Notes under the pieces: model-generated
What the model was told of the DNA's origin: nothing
Seen by the model: only the letters and a program-made list of their open reading frames with translations
The model's database searches: none
Assembly: GCA_963790545.1 (NCBI GenBank)
Contig: CAWBPA010000021.1
Location: forward strand, 248,001 to 312,000
From: DATBJG01 sp963790545
GTDB taxonomy: Bacteria; Acidobacteriota; Vicinamibacteria; Vicinamibacterales; JAMQPK01
Direction of reading: 5' to 3'
Length of the DNA: 64,000 bases
In this document: in pieces, positions 29,569 to 39,584 of the stretch
Position numbering within the stretch: position 1 is the first letter of the stretch
Layout of the letters: each line of letters starts with the position of its first letter
Program-made: the position numbers and the translations under genes

Positions 29569-31429
29569 ATTTTCCGTCCACGGAAAAGGCCAGCAGCACG
29601 TTGCCAGGCATGCCACCGGCGGTCGGATAGCCTGAATTGAAGAAGACCATTCCGTCGCCAACGGCCGCACCAGGACCGTCGAGCGACCCGCCCTGCGCAG
29701 GCACACCGTTGACCGTCTGGTACGACCGGATCGTGTCGAGGTCCCACAAGATCTTGCCGTCGGTCGTTGAATAGGCGCGCATGTGTCCGTCGACGGACCC
29801 GGAAAACGCCACGCCTGGAATAGCTGTCACTGCCGCCGATTGCGCGGGGCTGCAGCGTCGCCGGCCCCCGCACCCGGGCGGCGGCGTGTACCAGATTCGC
29901 TCGCCGCTTTCGAGACGGAGTGCCACGATGCCGCCACCACGTTTGGGATCGGCGTCGGTGTTGTTGCTGTAGTTCAGCATGATGCGACCAATGTCGGAAA
30001 CGGCCACATACACGTTGGCGCTGTCGGCGGCCGAGCCCCACTGGATGCCGCCCATCGTACCGCCTTGGGCCACTCGCACTTGCCACAGCGTTTCGCCGCG
30101 GCGGTCGGGATCGATCGCGTGCACGATGCCTGACTTCTGCCCCGCGATGAGCGCGCGCCGCCCGTCCGGCAATGTCACGAGTATCGGTGGAGAGCTGAAA
30201 TCAAAGTCGGGTCCGTTGGAATCAGCGCAGTTGGTCTTGTCCGGCAGCCTGCAGGCAGCCGTGTAAGCGTCGGCGGCGGTCATTTGTCGGGCCCACAGGA
30301 CTTTTCCGGAGTCGAGATCCAGTGCCACGAACGCATCGCTCATCGAAGATGGCGGATCGCTGTAGTTGTTCCCGGTTGTAATGAGCAGCGCGTTGTTCTT
30401 CGCATCGATCGTCGGACTCGACCAGACCGGTGCTCCGGACGGTCCCCACAGCTGGGCGCCGGATTTGTTCTTTTTGGTCGGTTTCGGTTCGTCGATCGTG
30501 TAGGTTTTCCAGATCAGCGTGCCAGTCGTGGCATCGAGCGCCACGACGCTGCCCCGGAAGCGGCAGCATTCGTACGTGGGTAAGGCACCGGCTGCCTCTT
30601 CTCCCGAGGCCAGCGGCACATACAGCCGTCCGTTGTGGAATCTCGGTGAACCGGTCACGCGGGCCACCGGAAAGTCCTCCACCTTCGTCTTCCACAACAG
30701 CGCGCCAGTCGTCGCGTCAACCGCGTACGCGGTGGCCGTCGCATCACCAAAGAACGCGGCGTATCGAGCCGACGCGCCCGTTCCGATACGACCAATGCTG
30801 ACGGCCGAACGAACCGAACCGGCAGCCTCGAAGAACCAGTGGATGCAGCCCGTGGCCGCGCTGAGCGAATAGACCTTGCCGCCCCAGCTGCCGACAAATA
30901 CTCGGCCGCCGGCAATGGTGGCTTGCGCGTGCGACTGCAGATCGCCGGGGAACCCAAACGCCCACTTGAGCTGCAGACGAGGCACATCCGCAGCGGTCAG
31001 GCCTGCCGAGGCGGCATCCTGAAATCGACTATTGGACGTGTTCGCGCCCCAGCCCGTCCATTGAGACCCGGAAGACGGATCGAAGCCGCTGCCGGTTTCG
31101 GGGCACATGGCTTGCGGTGACGGTTTCGTGACCAGATCGCCCGAGAACGTCTTCCCGCTCAGGAACTCGGCAATCAGTCGACGTTCCGCGGCCGAACGAT
31201 TGTTGGCCATCGTGATCATCGACCCGCTCTCCATCGCGGCCAGTACACGCTCGGCAGACATCGTGCGCAGCGCTTCTCGACTCGGCGCACGCTCGTTGCC
31301 GCCATCGTGACACGACGCGCAGTGCCGCTGATACAACGTCGCGGCATCTGGTGCAACCTGGGCAGCGAGCGGCCCGGCACACCAGAGGACGGCCAGCAAA
31401 CAGTTGGCAGAATGCTTCAGAAATGTCAT
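29567..31429 (-). CDS. Cytochrome c / PQQ beta-propeller dehydrogenase (PVA-dehydrogenase-like)
   Basis: Intact exported quinohaemoprotein of about 620 residues. ATG 31429 precedes a signal (LLAVLWCAGPLAAQ). An N-terminal cytochrome c domain has one haem site (YQRHCASCHDGG). The PQQ-type eight-bladed propeller follows, with repeated blade motifs such as GGRVFVGSWGGKVYSLSAATG, YAVDATTGALLWKT, VVALDATTGTLIWKT, FVALDLDSGKVLWAR and HAIDPDRRGETLWQV. The adjacent CC pair in YECCRF may correspond to the Cys-Cys seen in some quinoproteins. The arrangement resembles polyvinyl-alcohol dehydrogenase; the natural substrate is probably another alcohol. The haem domain implies electron transfer to the respiratory chain. 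Confidence 0.88.
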   Translation of the reverse strand: MTFLKHSANCLLAVLWCAGPLAAQVAPDAATLYQRHCASCHDGGNERAPSREALRTMSAERVLAAMESGSMITMANNRSAAERRLIAEFLSGKTFSGDLVTKPSPQAMCPETGSGFDPSSGSQWTGWGANTSNSRFQDAASAGLTAADVPRLQLKWAFGFPGDLQSHAQATIAGGRVFVGSWGGKVYSLSAATGCIHWFFEAAGSVRSAVSIGRIGTGASARYAAFFGDATATAYAVDATTGALLWKTKVEDFPVARVTGSPRFHNGRLYVPLASGEEAAGALPTYECCRFRGSVVALDATTGTLIWKTYTIDEPKPTKKNKSGAQLWGPSGAPVWSSPTIDAKNNALLITTGNNYSDPPSSMSDAFVALDLDSGKVLWARQMTAADAYTAACRLPDKTNCADSNGPDFDFSSPPILVTLPDGRRALIAGQKSGIVHAIDPDRRGETLWQVRVAQGGTMGGIQWGSAADSANVYVAVSDIGRIMLNYSNNTDADPKRGGGIVALRLESGERIWYTPPPGCGGRRRCSPAQSAAVTAIPGVAFSGSVDGHMRAYSTTDGKILWDLDTIRSYQTVNGVPAQGGSLDGPGAAVGDGMVFFNSGYPTAGGMPGNVLLAFSVDGK

Positions 31430-31454
31430 TTTTGCGGAGGGTAGCACGGAAAGA

Positions 31455-31500
31455 CAGAATACAGAATATAGACGACAGAAGACAGAATACAGAAGACAGA
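31455..31500. repeat. CAGAATA/CAGAAGA tandem tract
   Basis: Six or so imperfect CAGAATA, CAGAAGA and ACAGAAT units, followed by ACGGATAACGGATAACGG, between the divergent PQQ and aldehyde dehydrogenase genes. The reverse-complement word (TTCTGTCTTCTG) recurs at 38222, 42595 and 62097. Confidence 0.85.
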
Positions 31501-31530
31501 ATACGGATAACGGATAACGGACTACGAAAT

Positions 31531-33111
31531 ATGACCAAAGCCACCCCGATGAAGATCACGTACGCGACGATGGGCGCGGAGCAGTTGGATGAGCTGCATC
31601 GTGAGATCGATCGAGCCATTGGTGAGGCGCCGGCGATGTTTGGCCGCGAGCATCCGATGTCGATCGGCGGCAAGCCCGTGCGGGCGTCACAGCAGTTTGA
31701 CGACCGCAGCCCGATCGACACGCGAATCCTGCTCGGTCGCTTTCAGCAGGGCACACGGGAGCACGTGCGCGAGGCCATTCGGAGCGCACGCCGCGCGTAT
31801 CCCGCGTGGAGCGCACGCCCGTGGCAGGAGCGCGTGCAGCTGCTGCGGAATGTCGCCGAAGCCATCAGGCGCCATCGATGGGAATTATCCGTGTTGATGG
31901 GCTACGAGGCTGGCAAGAACCGTCTCGAGTGCGTCGGTGATGTCGAGGAATCTGCCGACCTCATCGCGTACTACTGCGATCAGATGGAATCGCATCACGG
32001 ATTTGTGACCCGCATGGGGTCTCTCGGCCCGAACGAAGAGAACCTGAGTGTTCTACGTTCGTACGGCGTGTGGGCCGTCATCTCGCCGTTCAACTTCCCG
32101 CTGGCTCTTGCCGCGGGACCTGCGGGAGCCGCGTTGGTCGCCGGCAACACCGTCGTCTTCAAACCGGCGAGCTCGACGCCCATGCTTGGCTTGAAGTTGT
32201 ACGACATGACGGTTGAGGCGGGCCTGCCGGAGGGGGTCTTCAACTTCGTGACGGGGCCGGGCAGCACCGCTGGTGCGGAGCTCGTCGAAAACCCCGGCAT
32301 TGACGGCATCGTCTTCACCGGCTCAAAAGAAGTGGGGATGTCGCTGATTCAAGCCAATGCATCGCGCCCGATTCCACGTCCGCTGGTCATCGAGATGGGT
32401 GGCAAGAATCCCGCGATCATCACGCGATCGGCGGAGCTGGACAACGCGAGCGATGGGGTCATGCGGTCGGCGTTCGGCGCGCAGGGGCAAAAGTGCTCGG
32501 CTTGCTCGCGCGTCTACGTGGATCGCACGGTGCGATCGGGGTTTGTGCGGCTGCTTGTCGAAAAGACCGCGGCCATTAAGATTGGCAACCCGCTCGATCG
32601 GGATATCTGGATGGGACCTGTCATCAACGAAGCGGCGGTGCGCACCTACGAAGGCGCCATTGCCCGCGCGGTTGCCGATGGTGGAACGATTCTGATTGGG
32701 GGCAAGCGCCGGACCAACGAACAATTTGGCCACGGCTACTTCGTCGAACCAACCGTTATTGATGGGCTTCCGTCCGATCATCCGCTTTTCCGCGAAGAGC
32801 TGTTCGTGCCGATCACCCTCGTGGCCGATGTGCTCTCGCTTGACGAGGCGATCGAGCTCGCCAATAGAAGCGAGTACGGCCTGACCGCCGGCATCTTCTC
32901 GCAGGACGATCGGGAAATCGAACAGTTCTTCAACCAGGTCGAAGCCGGCGTGACGTACGCGAATCGGCGCGCGGGCGCCACCACAGGCGCCTGGCCGGGC
33001 ATCAACTCGTTTGGCGGATGGAAGGCCAGCGGCTCAACCGGCCGCGGCACAGGGGGACCTTACTACCTCCAGCAGTTCCTGCGGGAGCAGAGCCGGGTGA
33101 GAATCAGATAA
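31531..33111 (+). CDS. Aldehyde dehydrogenase, L-glutamate gamma-semialdehyde (P5C) dehydrogenase type
   Basis: Intact NAD(P)-dependent dehydrogenase of 526 residues. ATG 31531 is the first start after a repeat tract. Landmarks: SPFNFPLALAAGPAGAALVAG, VFKPASSTPMLG, the Rossmann segment FTGSKEVG, the catalytic Glu in LVIEMGGKNP, the catalytic Cys in GQKCSACSR, and the C-terminal signature YANRRAGATTGAWPGINSFG, GGWKASGSTG and QFLREQS. The last set is typical of P5C dehydrogenases of the PruA type (proline to glutamate, second step). No proline dehydrogenase is adjacent. A BMC shell gene lies 5 kb downstream, but this is not the BMC aldehyde dehydrogenase subtype as far as I can judge (no extra N-terminal helix). 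Confidence 0.88.
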   Translation: MTKATPMKITYATMGAEQLDELHREIDRAIGEAPAMFGREHPMSIGGKPVRASQQFDDRSPIDTRILLGRFQQGTREHVREAIRSARRAYPAWSARPWQERVQLLRNVAEAIRRHRWELSVLMGYEAGKNRLECVGDVEESADLIAYYCDQMESHHGFVTRMGSLGPNEENLSVLRSYGVWAVISPFNFPLALAAGPAGAALVAGNTVVFKPASSTPMLGLKLYDMTVEAGLPEGVFNFVTGPGSTAGAELVENPGIDGIVFTGSKEVGMSLIQANASRPIPRPLVIEMGGKNPAIITRSAELDNASDGVMRSAFGAQGQKCSACSRVYVDRTVRSGFVRLLVEKTAAIKIGNPLDRDIWMGPVINEAAVRTYEGAIARAVADGGTILIGGKRRTNEQFGHGYFVEPTVIDGLPSDHPLFREELFVPITLVADVLSLDEAIELANRSEYGLTAGIFSQDDREIEQFFNQVEAGVTYANRRAGATTGAWPGINSFGGWKASGSTGRGTGGPYYLQQFLREQSRVRIR

Positions 33112-33145
33112 TTGCAGGATTGCAGAATTGCAGAATTGCAGGGGT
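33112..33145. repeat. TTGCAGAAT tandem tract
   Basis: Four units of ATTGCAGAATTGCAGGATTGCAG type directly after the aldehyde dehydrogenase stop, before the next gene. It is the same kind of short-word tract as at 31455, but with a different word. Confidence 0.85.
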
Positions 33146-33181
33146 AAACTTTCGAGCCGCCTGCGCAGTCTAAACACACAC

Positions 33182-35094
33182 ATGCGCGCAAGAATTCGCT
33201 GTCTCGCTGGGGCACTGGCTCGTTCTGACACTCGCCGGGGTTGGGGGGATCGGCCCGAGTGGCCGCAGCCTGTTCGCGGTGGCCCAGGAACCGCAGACGC
33301 CTCCGGCCACCGGTGCCTGGGGGCCGAGGTGGCCGAGGCAACGGCGGCGGTCAGCCCCAGCGCCCCGCGCGCGATGTCCGGCCCCAGCCGACAGGCACCG
33401 GACGTATCAGCGGGCGCCTCGGATCGCTCGACGGCACGCCGGTGCGGCGCGCGCAGGTGCGCCTGAACGCGCCGGAAATCCGTTTCTCCCGGACGGCCAC
33501 GACCAACAGCAACGGTGTGTTCGAGTTCACCGAGCTCCCGGCGGGGCGCTATACGTTAACCGCCAGCAAGACTGGTTACCTGACGCTTCAGTACGGACAG
33601 CGTCGCCCACTCGAGCCCGGCAAGCCCATTGATCTTGCTGCGGGCCAGGCACTGACCAGTCTCGACTTTGCGCTGCCACGCGGCAGCGTCATCACCGGTC
33701 GCGTCGTCGACGAGTTCGGCGAGCCGGTGCCTGACGCGAGCGTGCAGGCGATGCGCTTTCAGTACGTCAGGCGGCCAACGTCAGCTCATGCCTGCCGGGC
33801 GCATGGCACAAACCGACGACATCGGTCAGTTTCGTGTGTTCGGATTGGCTCCCGGGGAATATTACGTTGCGGCAACCGTGCGAACGCAAGGGCTGGGACA
33901 AGCGATTGCGGCGGAAGTCCTCGATCGAGTCCAGGGTAAGCAGCTGCCGGCGTGGCCGTCGAGCTTGCGACAGGTCTGCAAGGTGGAGCCATCGTCGCCG
34001 GGACGCCAGACGGAAACTTTCAGTTCTTTGGCGGCGAGCCTGTCGAACCGACTGGATATGCGCCTACTTACTATCCGGGAACCACCAATGCGACAGAAGC
34101 TCAGCGCATCACGGTCGGTGTTGCGGAGGAAGTGCCAGGCATCACGTTCTCGCTGAGCCCGGTGAGACTGTCGCGTATTTCGGGAATCGCCCTCGACTCA
34201 GAGGGCGCGGCGCTTGCCCGTGGCGTGGTCATGCTGCGGCCGAACCGCGGGGGGCCCGTGCTGTTGCGCGGCAACGTTTCGGGCGGTGCCATCATCAACG
34301 GGCGATTCAACCTTGCAGGTGTGCCGCCAGGTGACTATCTGCTTCAGGTTCGGACTGGTGGACCCAATCGGATCGAGGGAGAATTCGCGAGCGTACCGGT
34401 CACCGTCGCCGGCAGCGATATCGAAGGGCTCGTCATCAGCATGTCGAAGGGCGGCACGATCGCTGGGCGAGTGATTCTGACCGGCTCGAACTCGGCGGTG
34501 AACCCTTCTTCGCTGCAGATCAACGTGACGTCAACAGACATCGGGCTCAATTCGGCGGGACCCGGCATTGGAGGCGGCTTCGCCAGCTCTCGCGTCAGCA
34601 ACACAGGCACGTTCGAACTGCGAGGGCTGAGCGGAACCGTGTTGTTCCGGGTCAATCCATTACCGTCGGGGTGGACACTCAGATCCGTCAGGCTTAACGG
34701 TGAGGACATCACCGACGTCCCGTACGAGTTCAAAGGCGGCGAAACCCTTTCAGGGCTCGAAATCGAGCTCACCAACAAGATCACGCAGATCAACGGCCTC
34801 GTCACCAGCAGCCGGGGAGAGCCGGTCACCGAATATGCGGTCGTGGTGTTTCCAGAGGCCAGCGACCGATGGAATCCTCCGTCGCGGTTCGTGCGCACGG
34901 GCCGACCCGATCAGGAAGGACGATTTCAAATTCGTGGTTTGCCGCCCGGCCGCTATCTTGCCGTTGCCGTCGAATATCTCGAACAGGGGGCCGAATCGGA
35001 CCCCGAACAACTCGAACGGCTCAAGCAGAGTGGCACTCCCCTTTCGTTGGACGAAGGCGAAACCCGCCAACTCGAGCTGAAGCTCTCTCTGTAA
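33182..35094 (+). CDS. Exported protein with carboxypeptidase-regulatory-like repeats, frame-broken N-terminus
   Basis: About 630 codons. ATG 33182 follows a repeat tract; the first 80 codons change frame (near 33220 and 33400) and are low-complexity, so the start is uncertain. From 33400 on there are five or more beta-sandwich units of the CarboxypepD-regulatory/TonB-plug-like type: ISGRLGSLDGTPVRRAQVRL, FEFTELPAGRYTLTASKTGY, VITGRVVDEFGEPVPDASV, FRVFGLAPGEYYVAATV, LSRISGIALDSEGAALARGV, FNLAGVPPGDYLLQV, NGLVTSSRGEPVTEYAVVVF and FQIRGLPPGRYLAVAVEY. The frame changes near 33770 and 33945. These repeats are abundant on acidobacterial surface and outer-membrane proteins. No catalytic domain is seen. 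Confidence 0.8.
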
Positions 35095-35144
35095 CCTTCG
35101 ACCCGCTTCCCCTGTCTATTTCACAGAACAAGCGCTATCGGGAC

Positions 35145-35261
35145 GGCGGGGCTAAAAGCCCCGCCCTACGTACCGTCGCAGTGCACGCCCGTCAGTACGT
35201 AGGCCGGACCTTTAGGTCCGGCGCGCATGTCGTTACGTCGGGCCGGACCTTCAGGTCCGGC
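35145..35261. repeat. Cluster of three G/C-rich palindromes
   Basis: Three hairpins in the 185-base gap before the DUF1800 gene: GGCGGGGCTAAAAGCCCCGCC without its last base at 35145-35165, GCCGGACCTTTAGGTCCGGC at 35203-35222 and GCCGGACCTTCAGGTCCGGC at 35242-35261. The second and third are near-identical and follow a partly shared spacer (TACGTAGG / TACGTCGG), so they look like a recent local duplication. Confidence 0.88.
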
Positions 35262-35279
35262 GCAGCGCATGGAGATTAC

Positions 35280-36924
<1,645 letters not shown>

Positions 36925-36928
<4 letters not shown>

Positions 36929-38173
36929 CAACAATTTCTCGACGCATCTTTCTCCGCAACGGCGGCCTCGCGCTGGTCAGCCTTGGCTTCGCGCCGTCGT
37001 TTCTCACACGGACCGTGACCGCGGCCGCGAGCGGGCGACGAAAACTCCTCATCGCCATTTTCCAGCGCGGCGCCATGGACGGCCTCAACGCGGTCGTGCC
37101 GTTTGGCGAACAAGACTTATTACCAGGCGAGACCATCCATCGCCATCGCGCGGCCGGGATCTGGTGCGGATGCCGCAATCGATCTCGATGGGTTCTTCGG
37201 GTTCATCCTCGTCTCGCACCGCTGAAACCTTTTTACGAGGCTCGCCAGCTCGCAATCGTCCACGCGTGCGGATCGCCCGACAGCACGCGATCGCATTTTG
37301 ACGCGCAGGACTATTTCGAAACGGCCACACCGGGCGTCAAGAGCACTCGGGACGGCTGGCTGAACCGCTACCTGCAGGCGCGGGGAGCCGAGTCGCTCAG
37401 GAGACGGCGTTTCGCGCAGTCGCGCTCGCGACACAGCTGCCGCGCGCGCTGCAGGGTCCCGCGCCGGCTTTGGCCATGAACCAGATCGCGCAGTTCGGCG
37501 TCCGCGGCGACGCGCCCATGGGCACGTCGTTCGAGGCGCAATACAAGGCGGCCGCTGACGTCGTGCTGAACGGCGCAGGCCGCGATGCGTTCGAGGCTAT
37601 TCGTGCACTGAAGGCCGCCGATCCCGAGCGATATCAACCCGAGCAGAGGCGCCGACTATCCGCGGGGTGCATTCGGGCAGGCGCTGAGACAGATTGCCCA
37701 GCTTGCCAAGGCCGACGTGGGTCTCGAAGTGGCATTCGCCGAGTCGAACGGCTGGGATCATCATGTCAACGAAGGCGCGGCCACCGGCCAACTGGCGGCG
37801 CGGCTTGACGATTTCGCCCGCGGTCTGGCGGCACTCGCCACCGACCTTGGCGACCGGTTCGACGACACGATCATTCTCACCATGTCCGAGTTCGGCCGCG
37901 CCGTGGCCGAAAACGGCAACCGCGGAACCGATCATGGGCATGGCAACGCGATGATGGTGCTGGGCGGAGCGGTGCGCGGCGGTCAAATCTACGGCCGATG
38001 GCCCGGCCTTGCTCGCGATCAACGGTTCGAGGGCCGTGACCTGGCCATTACGACCGATTTCCGGGACGTATTCGGCGAGATCGTCGTCCGGCACCTAGGC
38101 ATTGCCGATCCGCGGGCAATTTTCCCGGGCTACGAGATCAATCCCTCCAGATTTGCCGGATTCCTGGCGATAG
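36925..38173 (+). CDS. DUF1501 family exported (Tat-type) protein, frame-broken
   Basis: About 415 codons. The N-terminus (ISRRIFLRNGGLALVSLGF) carries a twin-arginine signal, as is usual for DUF1501. Landmarks in successive frames: LLIAIFQRGAMDGLNAVVP, FHPRLAPLKPFYEARQLAIVH, GSPDSTRSHFDAQDYFE, GWLNRYLQ, FAESNGWDHHVNEG, TMSEFGRAVAENGNRGTDHGHG and GRWPGLARDQRFEGRDLAITTDFRD split by position, then GIADPRAIFPGY. The frame changes near 37110, 37390 and 37640. The frame at the end stays open through a repeat tract to 38313; a TAG at 38171 in the adjacent frame, just after GFLA, is the likely stop if one base is in error. The family resembles sulfatase/phosphatase-like folds. Confidence 0.87.
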
Positions 38174-38221
38174 GGCGCCGCGAGGGTCCGCGGCGCCGAT
38201 CACCAAATCACGACCGCGCGC

Positions 38222-38256
38222 TCTGTATTCTGTCTTCTGTATTCTGTCTTCTTCCC
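38222..38256. repeat. TGTATTCTGTCTTC tandem tract
   Basis: Two and a half copies of a 14-base unit, CTGTATTCTGTCTT, between the DUF1501 gene and the shell-protein gene. It is the reverse complement of the CAGAATA/CAGAAGA word at 31455. Confidence 0.88.
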
Positions 38257-38272
38257 TTAAGATGTGTCCGAC

Positions 38273-38578
38273 ATGAACGCGCGCAAAGAAGCCGACAAGC
38301 TCCCGGTGGGTGATGCGCTCGGGCTTGTCGAGACCCGAGGGTTCATCGGGATGGTCGAGGCCACCGATGCGATGGTCAAGACGGCGAATGTGGTGTTTGT
38401 CGGCTGGCAGAAGGTCGACGCCGGACTCGTGACGGCAATCATCCGAGGTGATGTCGCCTCGGTCAAGGCGGCCACAGATGCCGGCGCCGCGGCCGCGAGG
38501 CGTGTGGGTGAGCTCGTCGGCGTGCATGTCATTCCGCGCCCGGCCGACGATCTCGAAAAGGTGTTTCCGATCAGCTAG
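38273..38578 (+). CDS. Bacterial microcompartment shell protein, BMC-H (PduA/EutM/CcmK type)
   Basis: Single-BMC-domain protein of about 101 residues, intact. ATG 38273 is chosen (NARKEADKLPVGDALGLVETRG); GTG 38264 is three codons upstream. Clear family motifs: ALGLVETRGFIGMVEATDAM, GLVTAIIRGDVASVKAATDAG and VGVHVIPRP. The pore-loop position, usually KIGGG or KIGSG, reads KVDAG, which would put Asp near the hexamer pore. Six copies should form a flat hexagonal tile. No other shell gene (BMC-P pentamer, BMC-T) or encapsulated signature enzyme lies in the window. The 3' end overlaps the convergent MerR gene by eight bases. Confidence 0.92.
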   Translation: MNARKEADKLPVGDALGLVETRGFIGMVEATDAMVKTANVVFVGWQKVDAGLVTAIIRGDVASVKAATDAGAAAARRVGELVGVHVIPRPADDLEKVFPIS

Positions 38579-39053
38579 TCGCGCGTCGCGCCCCTCGCTT
38601 CCGTCTCGATCGAGCGCGCATCCGAAGATTCAGCGCCTTCAACTCCCCTTCCTCAGCCACGACCAGCAACGGCTGCGACGGTGATCGCAGCAGGTTGAAC
38701 ACATGCCCGCCATCGGTGCGGACGTACACATCGCGCCCATCCGTCAGGAGCTGGACGGGCCCACCATTGCTGATAGCGTCGTAGAGGCGTACGCCAAACC
38801 GGGCGCGAAGAATGTTGAGAATCGTCCTGATCTTCTGGACCGAGAAACCACGTCGTCGGAGATCGGCCAGGGCGACGAGCTCGAACAGATCGACCGGTGA
38901 ATACCGTCGCTCCGTAAAACCGCCGGCTGCCGTCTTGTGCGTGGGAATGCTCGGCCGCAACAACCGCTTGGCATCCCACCATTGAAGCTGACGCGCGGTC
39001 AGGCCGGTCAGCGATGCCACGTCGCGCGAACTGTAGTGTTTCTTGAGAAGCAT
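38571..39053 (-). CDS. MerR-family transcriptional regulator
   Basis: Intact protein of 160 residues from ATG 39053. The N-terminal winged helix is HYSSRDVASLTGLTARQLQWWDAKRLLRPS, then GGFTERRYSPVDLFELVALADLRRRGFSVQKIRTIL, the standard MerR pattern with a long linking helix. The C-terminal half has no Cys cluster, so it is not a metal sensor of the MerR/CueR kind; the effector domain (GGPVQLLTDGRDVYVRTDGG) is unfamiliar. Its stop lies inside the 3' end of the microcompartment shell gene on the other strand. The closeness suggests it may regulate that gene or its locus, but no operator was identified. Confidence 0.9.
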   Translation of the reverse strand: MLLKKHYSSRDVASLTGLTARQLQWWDAKRLLRPSIPTHKTAAGGFTERRYSPVDLFELVALADLRRRGFSVQKIRTILNILRARFGVRLYDAISNGGPVQLLTDGRDVYVRTDGGHVFNLLRSPSQPLLVVAEEGELKALNLRMRARSRRKRGARRATS

Positions 39054-39057
39054 AGGG

Positions 39058-39222
39058 AAATGGGGGAGATTCGTGATCTTACGATTTGGGATTTAGTAAT
39101 TCGTTGGCGATTGGTGAGTGGCGATTGGCGATTTATTCGTGATTGCAATCGTCAATAAATCACCAGTCGCCCTGGAGTCAATCGTCAACGATTCACTAAT
39201 CACGAATCACTAATCGCTCAAT
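39058..39222. repeat. ATTCGTGATT / GGCGATTGG repeat tract
   Basis: A 165-base stretch made of GATTTAGTAATTCG, GGCGATTGG, ATTCGTGATTGC and TCACTAATCACGAATCACTAATC words, partly in inverted orientation, between the MerR start and the end of the next minus-strand gene. It is AT-richer than its surroundings and contains no gene. Confidence 0.75.
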
Positions 39223-39580
39223 GTATTTCGGGCTTTGCCTGACGAACCTCATCGAGCCGCAGTCGCGCGTCTTCAATCCTCTGAAGCGCTTCGTGCTGAA
39301 GTTCGGTGGCTTCGGCAAGGCCGGACGAAAACGCGCTGCCGGCAATGGCCCGATGATACGCCTGCTGGGCAGCCTGGAGCGCGGTGAGTGCGTCCTGGTG
39401 ATCGCGCTGCCACTCCAGCCACCGGGTGAGCCGCGCGATCGCCTCGTCCGCGGTCGCGGCCGTCGCCGTGGGTCCGATTCTCATCCCGGAAGGCGCCTGG
39501 CGCGCTTCTGCACACCAGGTATCCTGACGCTCCGTGATGTCGAGCGTATACGTCGTGCCACCGATGACAAGGCTCTTCTG
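39218..39580 (-). CDS. Hypothetical coiled-coil protein behind thiO
   Basis: About 120 residues from GTG 39580, which lies five bases after the ThiO stop, so the two are probably one transcript. The N-terminal half looks like a small beta unit (KSLVIGGTTYTLDITERQDTW) and the C-terminal half is a Glu/Ala/Leu-rich helix with heptad character (ALTALQAAQQAYHRAIAG, ATELQHEALQRIEDARLRLDE). No signal peptide or membrane segment is seen. I do not recognise a family. A link to thiazole synthesis would rest on position only. Confidence 0.6.
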   Translation of the reverse strand, partial: QKSLVIGGTTYTLDITERQDTWCAEARQAPSGMRIGPTATAATADEAIARLTRWLEWQRDHQDALTALQAAQQAYHRAIAGSAFSSGLAEATELQHEALQRIEDARLRLDEVRQAKPEIH

Positions 39581-39584
39581 CACG

